Assembly (NCBI GenBank): GCA_013398055.1
Contig: VZRS01007388.1
Location: 104,454 to 168,453 of the forward strand
Length of the DNA: 64,000 bases
Source of the DNA: Ifrita kowaldi
Taxonomy: Eukaryota > Chordata > Aves > Passeriformes > Cinclosomatidae
Direction of reading: 5' to 3'
The notes beneath the pieces are model-generated. The model made no database searches, was not told the origin of the DNA, and worked only from the letters and a program-made list of their open reading frames with translations. Positions 49,929 to 62,700 of the stretch are shown piece after piece. The position numbers and the translations under genes were made by a program. Each line of letters begins with the position of its first letter. Position 1 is the stretch's first letter.

Positions 49929-49929
49929 N
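49929..49929. other. Single ambiguous base (N)
   Basis: An N sits inside otherwise ordinary sequence. Unlike the N at 11646 it is not flanked by a duplication that I can see, so it may be a consensus ambiguity or a closed gap. Confidence 0.95.
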
Positions 49930-51269
49930 TACTCCAGGCCTGCCTGGATTACTCAGACCATTTCCTTCAGTCCATTGGGTCACCTCTCTCAGGCAGCTTA
50001 AGCAGAACATTGCTGAAGTAGAACATAATCTCCCCCATTGCATCTGCTGACATCACATGTCTTTTGCCTCCCTACTCAGGGATTCATTTTAGGGAATGAT
50101 TAGAGAAGAGATTCATTTGTGAAGGTCTTTGAGAGCAAGAGGCAGAGGGAAAGGGTGATCTGGAAGAAGGAAATAAATGGGGAATGGTATGACTGGAGCA
50201 ACATGGTGGTGTCAGTATTAACTGATATATCTTTGTAGTGGACTGGGTGAAAGGGCTTGTGACAGGGAGGAGGCATGACAGTTTTGTTAGGCTGTTGCAG
50301 AAGTTGGTATGGCAAATGATGGAGGGCCTGGAGAAAGATTAAAGGGACAGAAAAAGAGGACAAATCCTCGTGACATAGCTAAAAGAGAGGCAGAAAAGTG
50401 TAAGTACGGTTTGGATTTCATTGGAGTAGGAAAAGAAGGGAGTAATGACCTTTGTACCATGCTGTGTCACATCTGGGGCTATGCATGATCCTTGGATTAG
50501 TGGGAACTCTCCCCTGTCACACAGGTGCAGTTTTATCTTTAGGATCGTAACATACCACCTAGGAGGGGCCTCCAGACCATGTCTATTTGTCCTAGAAGTG
50601 CTGTGTAGTAAGAGTTACTTTTGTTTAACACGTTCTGTTTCTACCCTGCACCAATGACACCGCGGTGGCGTTGGGCAGTGGCACCCTCTGCGGAATGTAC
50701 GTGACCTTGGAGGAGAACGGTACTATCTTGCATGAACTGACTGTAGTCAGCTGCTAAATGGAGTTCTGAAAAAGGGATACAGCTCTGCCTTTTCTAGATT
50801 GTCTTTTGTTTAATATTCCAAGAGAAAAAGGTCTGGTTGCTTTTTTGTTATCTTTTGTTTCTTAGTTAGGAAGGATGTTGTTAGGTCTTTTGCTCACTGT
50901 GCTTTTCAGTGATGATTAAAAGGTGTTGAAAAATGTACTCACTCCTGTGACTGCCACACAGTCAATGTAAGTGTATCTGATGCATGTGGACTGATGTCAG
51001 CAAGGATAAAAATTTGCCCAACACTTTGTGATCCCACCTTCCAGGTTTTAGGATGGAGAGAATAAATGCCTGCTAACCCTTCCTCTTAACAGTCCTCCAT
51101 TATGAAATGTTATTAGTCATAATTTTGAGGGATTTTGTAAACTTTTCCCTGGAGTTTCAGGGAGATTTGGTAAAATAAGTGGGCTAAATGCATTTTACTG
51201 CCATGCTCATAGGAGGGGAATAAGAGTTTAGCAGAGCACATCAGTGTAAGAATAACAGAAAAGATAAAA
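49930..51269 (+). other. Intron before the degenerate CR1
   Basis: No exon or recognised repeat. A CpG-containing patch at 50650-50705 is short and isolated. Confidence 0.4.
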
Positions 51270-53530
51270 AAGTACTAATATATGTCAGTGTTCAATATGA
51301 GAGAACCTGGGGAGGCTCTTGCAGAGGACCATTGCTTTATGCAATGTGAGTCTAAGCTATCTCTAAATTAGACTGTCAGTAGAAGTAGGTTTAGAATAAA
51401 TCAATAAAATGAATAGTAACAAATCACCAGGATCAGATGTTACTCCCCGAAGACTTCTAAAGGAACTCTGATATGAAATTGCTGAACTCCTAACAGTGCT
51501 GTGTAATCTATCATATAAAGCAGCTTGAGTGGCAGAGGAAGGTGGAAAATGTGATGCCAATTAAAAGAAATGGTTCTATTTGGGGAACATCTAAGTAATA
51601 AGGTTGTCATTTTATCAATACATTATTCCAGCATAAACTGTGGCTGCAGTCGGAAGAAGCAGCTCAGCCTTTCCCAACCACTCCTGCCTCTGTGCTTCTA
51701 CAGTCTGTTGTGTGATTCTGTAGCAGACCCAAGAAGGGAGCTGCTCCTAGTTGACACTAACCTAGGAAATACTAAATTATTAGTTTTAAGATGGATAGGT
51801 CTCTTGATCTACTTAAGCTGTCAGTGACACAAAGTTTGCCCCCCTGACACAGGGAGAGGGTGGCAGGGAGTGAGAGGTGTGCGGGTGAGGACAGCAGGAG
51901 AGAAGGACTGGTGTCTTTAGCAGCTGGACTTGCTTGCAGGAGTATGATTAGATGCAAAATTCCAGCGTGAAGTTATGAATTTGTGCTGGGAAATGGGATG
52001 GCAGTACAGTAGATGCAGAAGGAAGAAATGCATACAGAAACATACTGAGAAGAAGGAAATGTGGGGATTTTTTTTTTTGCAGACAGTTCAGATCTTGTGT
52101 ATCCTGTAGAGCTGTTAAAGGTTTGAAAGAATATGAGGATATATATGATCTGGTGTGCCTGTATCTTACATTCATATTTTCAAAATGCTTTTGATAAAGT
52201 CCCTTGCCAAAAATCCTGGAAGGATCAGGAACGAGATGCTTTTCGGACTGATGATTACTTAAAGGAGAGAAAATAAAAGGTAGGAGTAAATTGTCTGTGT
52301 TTAAAATGGAGGGAATTTGCCACTGAAGACTGGGTGCTGCTGAGTGTGGGATGAAATCTGGGGCAACAGTGTGTGCTGGTATTATTAAATGTTTGAGGAT
52401 CTCCGATAAATGTCTTAGTTTCACCTTTGGTGGCCATGCAAGATTATGTTCTTGTACACCCTATTATCCCCAGATCTGACTGCCTGTTTGAGCTGTTGTG
52501 CTAGATCAGGAAGCTGATCCAACTCAAAATTAGTCTCATGAAAGTAGTAAGAATGGGGCAGTGTATAACTGGGAAATAATTTGGGAGCGGGCCCCTCAAA
52601 CCAGCCCTATGGCTGAAGAAAGATGAAAGGGACAAAAATCTGTGTGACTGCAGGATAAAATTGCAGATGGGATCCAAGTTTGAAAAATGCAAAGTAATGT
52701 GTTTTTCTACCATGGAGAAGAGGAAATTCTTATTATACATATTCAGCAGGGTGCTGAGTTGACTATTATCATGCAGAAAATAGGTCTATGGAGGTAGTGT
52801 GGATAGTTCTTGGAAATTTTTGATCAGCATTGGTGAAAAAGACAAGTGGTATTGAGGCTAATTAGGAAAGAAGCCAAGCAAGAGCCATAGTTATACCATT
52901 GTATAACTGAAATATAGAATGTATAACATGATTCCTTCTTCTCCCCCAGCTCAGAAAGGTTGGAAATGAAGTAAAGGGCAGCAAGGGTGAATGGAATTAT
53001 AAATTAGATACATCTAAGAATAAATAGTCTAAGTCTGGTCATCGTAGGAAGGCAACTTCAGTAAAGGAGGTATATGGTGATCTACAAGACTATTAATTGT
53101 GTGGGGAAGGTGAGATGTAAAGGTTGCTCATTGTTTTTCATAATGAGGCAAGTGTTTTCACTTGTTCCACTTTCACATTTCACAGAGTGAAATCATTTGG
53201 TTTATAACTAAAATAGAGAAGTGATTTTCTGATAATGCACAGCTAAACTGAAATTCATTGTTGTGAGTATTCTGTGGAAGCCAAAATTTGGAAGGGTTTA
53301 AAAACAAATTAGGCAAAATCCTGGCAAAATTTCCATCACTGGAGTGATGTCAATACAACTTCCCATTTGGAAAGTCCACACTGCCCGTTGCTGGAAGATA
53401 GAAGTGTGTGTCTGAGAAAGATAACTCTGTATTTATCTTTTTCTGAGGTGTTTTTCTTCCCTTAGGCATCCTGTGTTAAAGACCTGGTTCTTTTTATGGG
53501 GATCTTTGATCTGACCCAGCATATTGCATG
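51270..53530 (+). mobile_element. Old, degenerate CR1-like LINE with reverse-transcriptase remnants
   Basis: About 2.2 kb follows, in order and on the plus strand, the reverse-transcriptase half of an old sauropsid CR1-type LINE. It begins with AACAAATCACCAGGATCAGATG (51419-51440) and the GAACTCTGATATGAAATTGC-like stretch. At 52175 it encodes YFQNAFDKVPCQKSW, matching the family's DFxKAFDKVPH reverse-transcriptase motif. Further on are AAAATGCAAAGTAATGTG (52684-52701), GTGTGGATAGTTCTTGG (52797-52813) and GCTCAGAAAGGTTGGAAATG (52950-52969). The 3' end GATCTTTGATCTGACCCAGCAT (53502-53523) is the segment seen reversed in the copy at 6385. Many frameshifts and stops break it, and an unrelated stretch may be inserted at about 51780-52070. 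Limits are approximate. Confidence 0.7.
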
Positions 53531-56265
53531 CAGCATGTTGCTATTTGGAAAGAATTAATCAGAATCTAAGGTTATAGTAAGATAGGTAGGACAACTGAGT
53601 GAGTTATCAGTTCAGCTGGCAGCAGAGTGGGAGTCATTTTCTGCTGAATGGCTTTGCAAGTGGCGTGGTGGAACCTGAAGCTGGGACAAGAGAGGCAGGA
53701 GCTCTGGGGATAGCATGAAGTTGGGACCAAAGCTGCCAGCAGTGGCACTGGCTTCTGCTCAAATGGAAAGGTCTGATCTCCTGTAACTGTCCACCTGTAC
53801 ATTGCCATGGTACCCCATCTCCTCTGCTATACTTGGCTTGACCTTGTGCCAGGTCGATGTAGGTATCTTAACAGGAAATTTTTTTTTTTTTTGCTTTGAT
53901 GGGATTATTTTCTGTCCCAGTAGTGCACTGAATCAGCTTGCAGAAGGAGCACCATGTCTGGGATTCACTACAGACGGACAGTGTGTCACATGCTGCAGCG
54001 CCAAAGATAATGGGAAACGCCAGTGAGGGGAATATGTCTAAGATGCTCTCTTGTGTCAGGAGCTCAGACAGGTTTTTCTGAGAAATGAGGACATGGAGCC
54101 TGAAAAGGGTTTATTTGCACTTGGGCACTAAAACTTGTTTGGGCAAACTTTTGGAAAGGCAGAGTCTGGGAATGCTGCTCCTGAATTGTCTCACCATTAT
54201 ATCCGATGACTGGGAAACTAGAGTCGACATGGGGAGTGATAAACATCCTTATTCATGGTCAGGACTCTCTTTGTAGATACAGATGATGTTTTTTCAGTTC
54301 ATCCCTGCAAGTACTTTTGTGCTGTAGGTACACTTAGCAAGTTAGACCCTTTCAGGGAGAGAAAGTACCTGAGGTAGCCACCAGACAAACACATGGCTTT
54401 GATGTGCCCAGGAGCACCGAGGCACATTGTGCACTGTGGACACCTAAATACATTTTGTTCTACTCAGTGCAAGAATACCTGGTAGGGCCCCAAGTGTTTA
54501 ATGTTCTGTGTTTGAGTCAAATTTGCAGAAGCAAAAGCTACCCATTCTATATGACAGCCAATTGGATCATAGTATTCTCAGTTTCTCAGTCTTTTCCCTG
54601 TAATTCTGTGATTCATTATTGCTAGTTGTTGCCTTTTGCTATGTGAGAAAGTGGTAAGGAGCTGTCATGAAAGCTTAATGTGAAACCATTTATTATGAAG
54701 ATGTGCATTGTAGACAATATCAGGGTTTTTGATGATCTTAGTCATTCAAGCAGAAAAGAATTGGGAAGTGTAGGTCTATCAAGAGAACATTTTTAGGGGT
54801 AAAAATTCTTTTGACAGTGGAAAAGGCTTTTAAGTCAAAAAAAGCAGAATATGTTCATTTGTTGTACTGCAAAATAGGCTTGGGTGATAATAAGCATTTT
54901 GATGAGGTACCTGGAAGATAAGATGTTATGACACTGGGAATTTGGTAAGGTTGCTGGAAATGTAACCCTAAAGACATTTAATCAGTTATTTGTAACATCC
55001 CTTTTGCTCTCATAACTTTGGAAGTCTAGGTGATATAACTGTCTAATCAATGGAGTAAGTATTTCAGATGTATGAAATTATATATGGTCACATATATATA
55101 TATACATATAAATTAACAGATGCATTAAGTAGCTGAGATCATAAAGAGACATAATGGTATATTTGAAAAGCATTTCTATAGAAGTTTTTCCAGAATGGTG
55201 CTTTTGATAATTCCTAATTGTCTGGTGGTGCTAAGCCAAGAAGTGTATGGGAGGGATAAAAAAATCTTGGAAGATTTTGTAAAAATCATTGTATTTTAGT
55301 GGTTAAAACAATAGCAGAGGTTGCTTCTTAGTTTCTGCCTTAGTCTGAATCCTTTTCTAATCACTCGAGTGTGGCTGGTCAGTGTCAAATGTAGCAGAAA
55401 TGACTCGTGTTCCCAGGTCAGAAGGTTGGGACTGAGGGCTACCAAGTCAAAGGGGAAAACTGAGTCACTGCACAGGGGTCATGCCAAAGAAATCTCTCTC
55501 ATCAAGAGACCTGTCATCTTAAATACACACCAGCCACTTGGGTTGATTCCCTGTCTGGCTCAAGTGCTACACAGGAGGTTAGGTCAGTTCCACAGCTGCA
55601 GGCCTGGAGATGAAGCACGTCGGGTCCCTTCTGTTGCAACTAATGTCATACTGCCTCTAGTGAGCCATAAGAACACCAAAACCAAAACAAGTCAACATCA
55701 GCTTAGCAAAAAATCATAGCCAAATTCTGAAATGAATCTAAACTGTGGTAACTCTTGCTGTCTTCTGTCTACTGGAGATCCATTCCACTGCAGCAATTTG
55801 ATCAAACCACTAAGAGTGAAGTATGTGAAGGGAGAGGACAACCTCTGCTGTGGAGGTGACACAGCTTTCTAGATCCTCTCAGCCTCCAGATACAGCACTG
55901 TCTTCATGATTTCCCAGAACGTGGCTCACTGAAGCTGACTGTAAAACATGTACAATTATCTAAAAAGTGCTGTTTCTAGTAGATGAAAAGTGGGACCTGA
56001 TTTGTAAGAGAGTAGCGTAAGAGGAATAGCAACAGATGGTGTGTGGGCTGGCAGGTCAGTTAGCTGTGAGAGTAGGAACTGGAGCTGCAAAACTGAAATA
56101 TCAGTGTCGCTGCTTCTTGTAAAGTGTCCACACAATCCTGTTCCTTCAGCGGGAGCCACAGACCACCCTGTCCTTCAGGAACTCCAAGCATGGGGCCCTT
56201 CACCACAGCTCTGCTATTTATCGTTCTCACCGCTTAGTACTCTACTAATTTTCTTCCTTCTTAAG
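53531..56265 (+). other. Intron before exon F
   Basis: No supported exon. A T-run (53879-53892) and a TA-rich repeat (55092-55110) are present. A 132-codon frame at 55321-55719 has no motif. The stretch ends with the acceptor of exon F (ACTAATTTTCTTCCTTCTTAAG). Confidence 0.4.
55092..55110. repeat. (AT)n microsatellite
   Basis: Seven AT units, a CA interruption and further AT units form a short simple repeat. Confidence 0.8.
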
Positions 56266-56324
56266 GCTTTTTACTGTCAAGCCCTGATCTGCAAGCTGTT
56301 GAAAAACTGGACACTGTCATCCAG
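56266..56324 (+). CDS. Internal coding exon F of the unidentified gene
   Basis: This is a 59-nt exon with a strong acceptor (TAATTTTCTTCCTTCTTAAG) and an acceptable donor (ATCCAG, then GTACTC). In phase 1, the phase left by exon E, it reads FLLSSPDLQAVEKLDTVIQ and leaves in phase 0. The residue pattern (SSPDLQ cap, then an amphipathic helix) is strongly protein-like. One other frame is open but Cys/Leu-rich and less natural, and the third has a TGA. It fits the same gene as exons A-E although about 27.6 kb from exon E. I do not recognise the family. A solo LTR begins about 22 bp beyond the donor. Confidence 0.6.
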
Positions 56325-56346
56325 GTACTCTTTTTTTGTGTTTCTC

Positions 56347-56795
56347 TGATGCCTTGATGGGCTACCTAGAAACAGAGGCTAGAGAAAATTGAGAGAATAA
56401 AAGCAGTTATATATATCAAAGGGCCTTCAAGGTACACTTTGGGCAGTCAATACCCTCAGAGAGGCTACACCCAAAATGGACGACTGGGTCACAGGTTTCC
56501 ATACTTATATAAGTTTGGTTCATTTGCATATTGGGAGTTAATCCTCCAATTACAGTTTCAGGTAATGAAATAATTCACCCCCAGTTTGTTCCCCCCTTAA
56601 CCCACTTTTTTTTACTTATTTCGGGGCCTGAGACAGTAAGGTGTCCTTGAAGTCCAGGCCTAGAGAGGATTTGTTTTGTCTAACCAAAATGGGAGAACAG
56701 TAGCTAACAGGCTATATGGAGTCTTAGAGTTACACACTAAAGCATTACAGGATATGAAAAATACAAAAGCTAAAATCCTCAGGCATCAGCTCTTC
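56347..56795 (-). mobile_element. Solo LTR of an avian ERV, minus strand, beside exon F
   Basis: Plus-strand landmarks, in order, are GGGCCTTCAAGGTACACTTTGGGCA (about 56421-56445), ACCCAAAATGGACGACTGGG (56469-56488), ATTTGCATATTGGGAGTTAATCCTCCAATTACAG (56522-56555), TTTCGGGGCCTGAGACAGTAAG (56619-56640), and GATTTGTTTTGTCTAACCAAAATGGGAGAACAG (about 56668-56700). These match the reverse complement of an LTR type abundant in songbird sequence. On the minus strand, ACTTATATAAGTATGG (56503-56518) would be the TATA region. No retroviral gene adjoins it. Ends are approximate, and the left edge at 56347 (TGATGCC) is the better defined. Confidence 0.78.
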
Positions 56796-59700
56796 AATGA
56801 CACCGAGATTCCCCAGCTGCTGCCCTAAGTAGGCGTGTTCATACACTAATGACTCCTGTGTTGCTATTAGCACTCAGTGCGACGGTTGTTAAGTTGGAAG
56901 CTTGTTCTCAGGATACAGTAAAGCATTCCTTTCTGAGAGCAGAATCTGTAATTATATGAAACTCAGAGATAGTGCTCTGAAATTCAGAATTTATTTATTT
57001 TTTTTTTAAAAAAGCTCTTATGGAATGGGGGAATTTTTATGTAAGAATGCTGAAAACATAAAACTGTGTCTTGGCATGCTTACTGTATCTCTGAGTCCAA
57101 GAATACAGTTCATGCACTGTCTTCAGAGTTTGAATTCCAGTGTTTCCAGTGCTCCAAGTTGCTATAATACAATGATTTTCTTGTGAGATTAACATTTTCT
57201 GAGGAATATAAAGAGCGCCTTCATTCCCCGCCCACAGGGTGGAAGGATGGATTCACTGCAGACCTGTGCTTTGAGGCTGTGTATTAAGAATCTGAAAGAA
57301 ATCTGTTCTTCAAAGCAGCTTTTTTCCCTCTTGTGAACTAAATTTACTCTCATGCTGTTAATTCCTCCTTCCCCCGCAATCCTTCTTAACATGCCCTGAG
57401 TTCAAACAGTTTCACAGTACTGTGGAAGTTGCAGCCTTGGTCTTTTTGTGAGTGAGAGTGGGACTGGTTTTGGCTATAGCCAAACTACAATTATTGTTAC
57501 TTTGCTAAGCTCCCTGTCATGCTCCCTGTTGCTGCCATTAGGTGATGCTTGGTTGTGCAGTGTACTGGTGCAGTCCTTTTCTTTCCCACTTTACTGCTTT
57601 CTGTAAATCCCTGGGCTCAGAGGTCACCCGCGGAGATTAAGAACAAAAAAACACAACCCAAGACCTATTTGTGAACCATTAATTGGTATAGATTTCTGCC
57701 TGTTTCCCAGTGGGCTTTTTGTGGGCTCTTAAGACCTCCCTTAATAGCTGGGAACCCTGGGCTGCATCACAGCACGGAATGCCTCTGCTGGCTGTGTAGC
57801 TGAATAAACACAATTGCTTGAGAGAGTCTGTCTGAGGCATTGGCAGCCTGGTGCCAGCACACTCCGGATTACCAGGTGCAGCAGAGGCAGGCTCTGCCCT
57901 GCCCTAACAGTGGCTGCTGCCTTCCCTAGCATGTTCAAGGGAAAAGGAGAAAGAGCAGATGTGACAGCAGCTGCTAAAGGCCAAATTCGCTGTGTGCTGG
58001 AAGAGGTTGGCAGGGTGTTCTGCTGTGGTTTGTGATGTTTTGCTAGTTTTTTGTTCTGATGGGCAAGGGAGAAGATTGGCTGTTGGATGTAGGAATAGAT
58101 GGTTGTAGTAAGAATACTTTTGAGAGAGTGGAGGGGCCTGTCTTAAAAGGAGATAATAGAGCAAAATGTGCTGAGCGTAAATTCAGAAGTCCTGTGCGTT
58201 AACTGCAGTTGGTAGGCTCATAATGCAGGCATTACGTTGCTGTTGCTTTTTTTAGAGGGAAAGGTTTGATCCAGTTTGGTATTACTTGGGGTGTATAGCA
58301 CCTTTTAGGGGAGTCTGTGTAGTTGGCATTGGAGACAGTCCTGCTTGTTTTTTTAGAGTCAATTTTGATCCTTTCAAAGATTGAAATAGGAGTAGAATTA
58401 CAGCGCTTTGACAGCCAAAGGTTTTTCATGAGATGTCAGTTACCCTCATGGAGTATAGCTGGCACTGACAGAAAGAGCTTTTCAGAATAGCATCAGTTAC
58501 TGCAATAAAGTACATTACTTGTCCCATCTTTCAGACAAGGTGAAAAATACCGATGTGAGCTGTGGCTGTGGCAGCAGCTCACACCACTCTCTCCCAAGCC
58601 AGGCTGAGATCATGAGATGACCTTGTCTTAGTTCAGAAAGTTTGAGATCCTTCTGAAGCCAAAATCATACTTCTCTCTCTGACGTGAAAATGCGATGGCT
58701 ACAAGGACACTGAGTGCAGAAACATCTTGGGGTGAAAGTTTGGGGAAAATAGATGAATGTAAATAAAGTGGCAGTACTGATGGATCTAATTTTGATGGAA
58801 GCTAATAATAAAAACCTTTGGTTTTCTTCCTATGGCATTTGGCATGAATTGTGATTTTATTCCTTTGCTTGAACTTGAGTTTTGATGGAGATACAAATTG
58901 CCAGAATGAGAGATGTAATCATGGAGAAATCATGCTGTCTGACTTGGGACTGCTAGAAGCTTTTATACCTCACATTTTATTGCTTTTCTGTTTCTTTCCT
59001 TTTTTCTTTTTTCTACACCCCTGCATCCCCCTCCTGCCATTATCCCTCCTCCTCTCACTGCCCACAAGGCCAATTCCACAAGCAGCCTTTCTTTAACCCT
59101 CTTCACATCCATTTCTTGGAATCTAGGGCTGGTTGACCTCTCTCTAGGAACCACTGCAGTTAAAACCAGAAAGCCAGATCCTGGTTTTGTTCTTTCCCAG
59201 CCATGAATTCAGAGCCCCGGCATCAATACAATAATGAAACCCTTGTTGGATTTCATTCCCTGCCCCACAGGAGCCTTGTCCATGGGATTTTGTTTGTTGA
59301 TACTGTTAGTAACATCATGGGGGATGCACAGCCACAAGCTGGAAGCAAACAAACAACAGTGAAAAACAACCACAAACAAATAGCATTTGTCAGATCCCCA
59401 TTGTCAAAGGGTTTTCATTCAAAGCCTTAAAGCAGCAGTGACCATGTAGCATTGCCCCAAAATGTGAAAACCACCAGGAATGGGCAAATGCAAACATTTT
59501 GCCTATTAAGGTGACTACAGCTTCTCCTCTTACAGTCTGTAGAAGTTTACTGTCTGCATTGCTGTCTGTGGAGTTTAACTCTGTAACAGGCAGGTGGAAC
59601 GTTGCCATCCTGGTACCTGCTGTCCAGCAGTGGCAGGAAGGCTACAACAGGATGATGTAGCAATTCAGCACACACATGCACCCCCCTTCCCAGCAGGCAA

Positions 59701-62700
59701 AATGCCTCCTCACTTCCACTTCAGCTGCGCAGGCGCTGAACAAAGAGGCTGCGTGGGGACAGCCGGGTGGTTCTTAGGATGGACAAACAGGTGCAGACCT
59801 CTGGCCTGCTGGAGCCCAGCCTGTTGCGAGGAGGCAGCCCTGGACATGCTGCAGGCTCCTCGCTGCCCTGTCCCCTGGATGTCCCTGGAGCAGGGCCAGG
59901 GAAGCAAAGGGACGCTGTCTGTTCCCTCCTTGCTCTCCTTGTGACCGCGCTGTGGGGCTCCTAGGCCACAGCAGCTTGCAAACGCCTTGGAGACTCCATC
60001 AGTGCTGGGGCTGCTGATGGCCACAGAGCCCTTCCCCAGGGCAGTGTGACACCCTGGGGAGCCACTGCCGTCACGGGACCTCTGAGATTTGCTGTGGGCA
60101 GGAGCCCCAAAGCACACGCAAGGAGATTTTGGGATGTGATCATTTGGGAAACCTGGGCATGTTGGACAAGCGAAGTCTAAACCTGTAGACAAGGGAAGGT
60201 CTCTGGCAGCTGAAACTTGGCTTCTCCCATTGCAAAGAAGGCATTTTCCTGAGGTGTGTGTAGTACCGCTGGCTTGAGGGAAATTTCCTTACAGTCTCCA
60301 GCATGGTGGCCCATCTCTCCAGGCAAATATGTCATGGGCGGCTTGTGCAGCTTATGTAAATATTTTGAACAGGTTTTTTTCTTTGATGTGTGAGTACAGA
60401 TTGTGTTATTATTAATGAGAATCTAGTCTCCGTTCTGGGCTGAGGATTTTGACATGCAAATGGGCCACAGGACATTTTATGTTACATCATAGTTTAATGG
60501 ATAGGAAGTTTGTTCAGGGAGTCAAGGTTAGTAAGATGTAATTTGGGAAGTTACAACTATGTTCTTGATTACAAAGAATGTTAAATATTTGATAACAGTT
60601 TTCTAAAAGCATCTGGAAAACATGAAAATGCTATCAGCTTTGCAGGAAACTGCTGTACTGGGTTTTCTTGACAAATGGAGAGGATCAGATCCTTGCGTAG
60701 CATATGGTCATGTAGGTGTGGGACGAGGGAGTTTACAGCAAAGGGTAGGAGCAGTTGCCCAGAGTGCTGCAATTTGTAGTGTTAGGAAGAAAGGCAGCTC
60801 TTCTTCTGCACCTCTGTTACTTAGGGGAGTCCTGGGTGTGCATCAGAGCAGAGAGAGTAGGAAAGTCTGTCTTTAGACCATACCCAAACTGTGTTGAGGT
60901 GAATGTCAGAATTTTGTGTCCCCTACTGCAGAGAATGTCAGCTCCGTATAATCAATGGAACAAAAAATTTCAAATGGGAAGTGAATGCACCACTTCCCCT
61001 GCTAATCTCTGAATCCAGAGATTCACAGCATTTGGCTTGGCTATTCATGGTCTATTTACTTTTTAAAATTCAGACATAGGCATGTGTGTGATGATTTATT
61101 CTTCCTTGTAATTGGATACAGTGATTAAATGAGCTTGCATATTATAGTTCATTGTCCTTCTGGGATGTGGGCTACTGTTTCTTCAGCAGCTCCTAATGGA
61201 ATTAATTCCAGCTCCTGTGTGTTTACTGTAATCGGTGATGTGTTTCTAAAAAGTGATATGGAAAATCGCTTTTAAATATATGTTCTTGTATATGAAGTAT
61301 TCATCTAGCTGAAGGGTGGTATGTAATCCTCAGAGTCTTCCTTAAAGATGCTTTGCTGCCTTCTCTGACAGGCTCTTTAGGAACAATAAATACATGCTCA
61401 CTATTTTGTGACCTGAAAGAAGCTATAGGAAGTGTTAAACCTAGCAGAAGTGTTTACCAGGCTGCAGCCATGGGAAAGTGATTGCAGTCTGAGACTGTCA
61501 TCACATAATTGATAATTTCCCATGGGCTAACCGGTGATGATATGGAAAGCATACTGCTTCTTAGTAAGAAATAGTAATTTTTTATAATTGCCTTTAATGA
61601 CTAATTGAATAAGCAAATCAGTTTAATAAAAAAAAAAAAAGGACAAATTATGCTGTTAGCCCATTTAATTTGAAGAGGGTTTGAAAAACTGATAGGCAAA
61701 GGCAATTTGCAGTGGGATCACTGTCTGACTCAGATTTGATGGTGTTAGCCAAAAGCATTGGTGTTGTCTGCATGGGGCAGTGGGCTTGTGTACTCAGCCT
61801 TGGCAGGTACCTCCCCCCTGTCCTGAGTCCAGGTCTGCCTCCTTTTCTCCATACACTGGAAAACTAAAGCATGTGTTGTGAAAACTGTGCTGGCACTTAC
61901 GGCCTAAAAGAGCTATTGAAAGGTGACAGCGAGCACCCGTCACAGCCAGGTGCTGTGGTGGTGAAACATGGTCATGGAGCAGATGATCCAAGAGGCACCG
62001 TTTAATACAGGGGCTTATCTGTTACTGCAGTTGGGGATTTTTGCCTTTTTCCTTAACGTTGCGTCAGATTCGTGTGTGCTTGTGCAGAAGGGTGGGGTTT
62101 ACCAGCCAGCCAAGGAGATTCCTCTGTGCCCTGTGAAGTCCACAAGGCAGCTGGCTGCCTTGATGAGGGGCTAAAAATTGAACACTTTCCATGAAATACA
62201 GAATGCATCTCTTGCATTAGATGCTTTCCAGTGTGTGCATGAAAAACACAGCATCTCATAAGACTTGGAAAAGAAAGATTCAAATGAAGAAAGCTGGACT
62301 ATAGCAGTCCAAAGTTATGCCTATCTGAGAGCTGTGTTTTGCATCTTTTTTTTTTTTGACTGAGTCAATAAATAGCACTAAAAATCCAAAATAATGGCAA
62401 AAGTGAATATAAACCTTCAGAAAATTACCCCACTGTGCTTTCATGTATAATTGCTTAGTATTTCCACTTTATTTAACTGAAATAAGCAAGGGTATCAAAT
62501 AAAAACCCTTGAGTAATTACGGTACAGCTGAACCAGGGATCTTATGCTGAACTCCCCAATGAGTGTAAATAGTTTGAAAATTATCAAAATAAAGGTCTTC
62601 TATCTTAGAAGTGTAGCATTGAGATGCTGTGTATTGCAAACAGCCAAATTGCACACAAACACAGTTCAGCTACCACAGGAAAATAAGCCCATGCAGGTGT

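Noticed and set aside
57918..58010. Exon-like stretch after CTGCCTTCCCTAG with an ATG frame
   Set aside because: It needs phase 2 and cannot follow exon F. The frame runs through the putative donor, and no homology was recognised.
58246..58380. Exon-like stretch after GTTGCTTTTTTTAG
   Set aside because: Phase 0 fits exon F, but there is no good donor and the frame encodes an unlikely Cys/Phe-rich string.
59710..60192. 160-codon minus-strand frame
   Set aside because: Pro/Ser/Gly/Ala-rich chance frame in a GC-richer block with an overlapping plus-strand frame.
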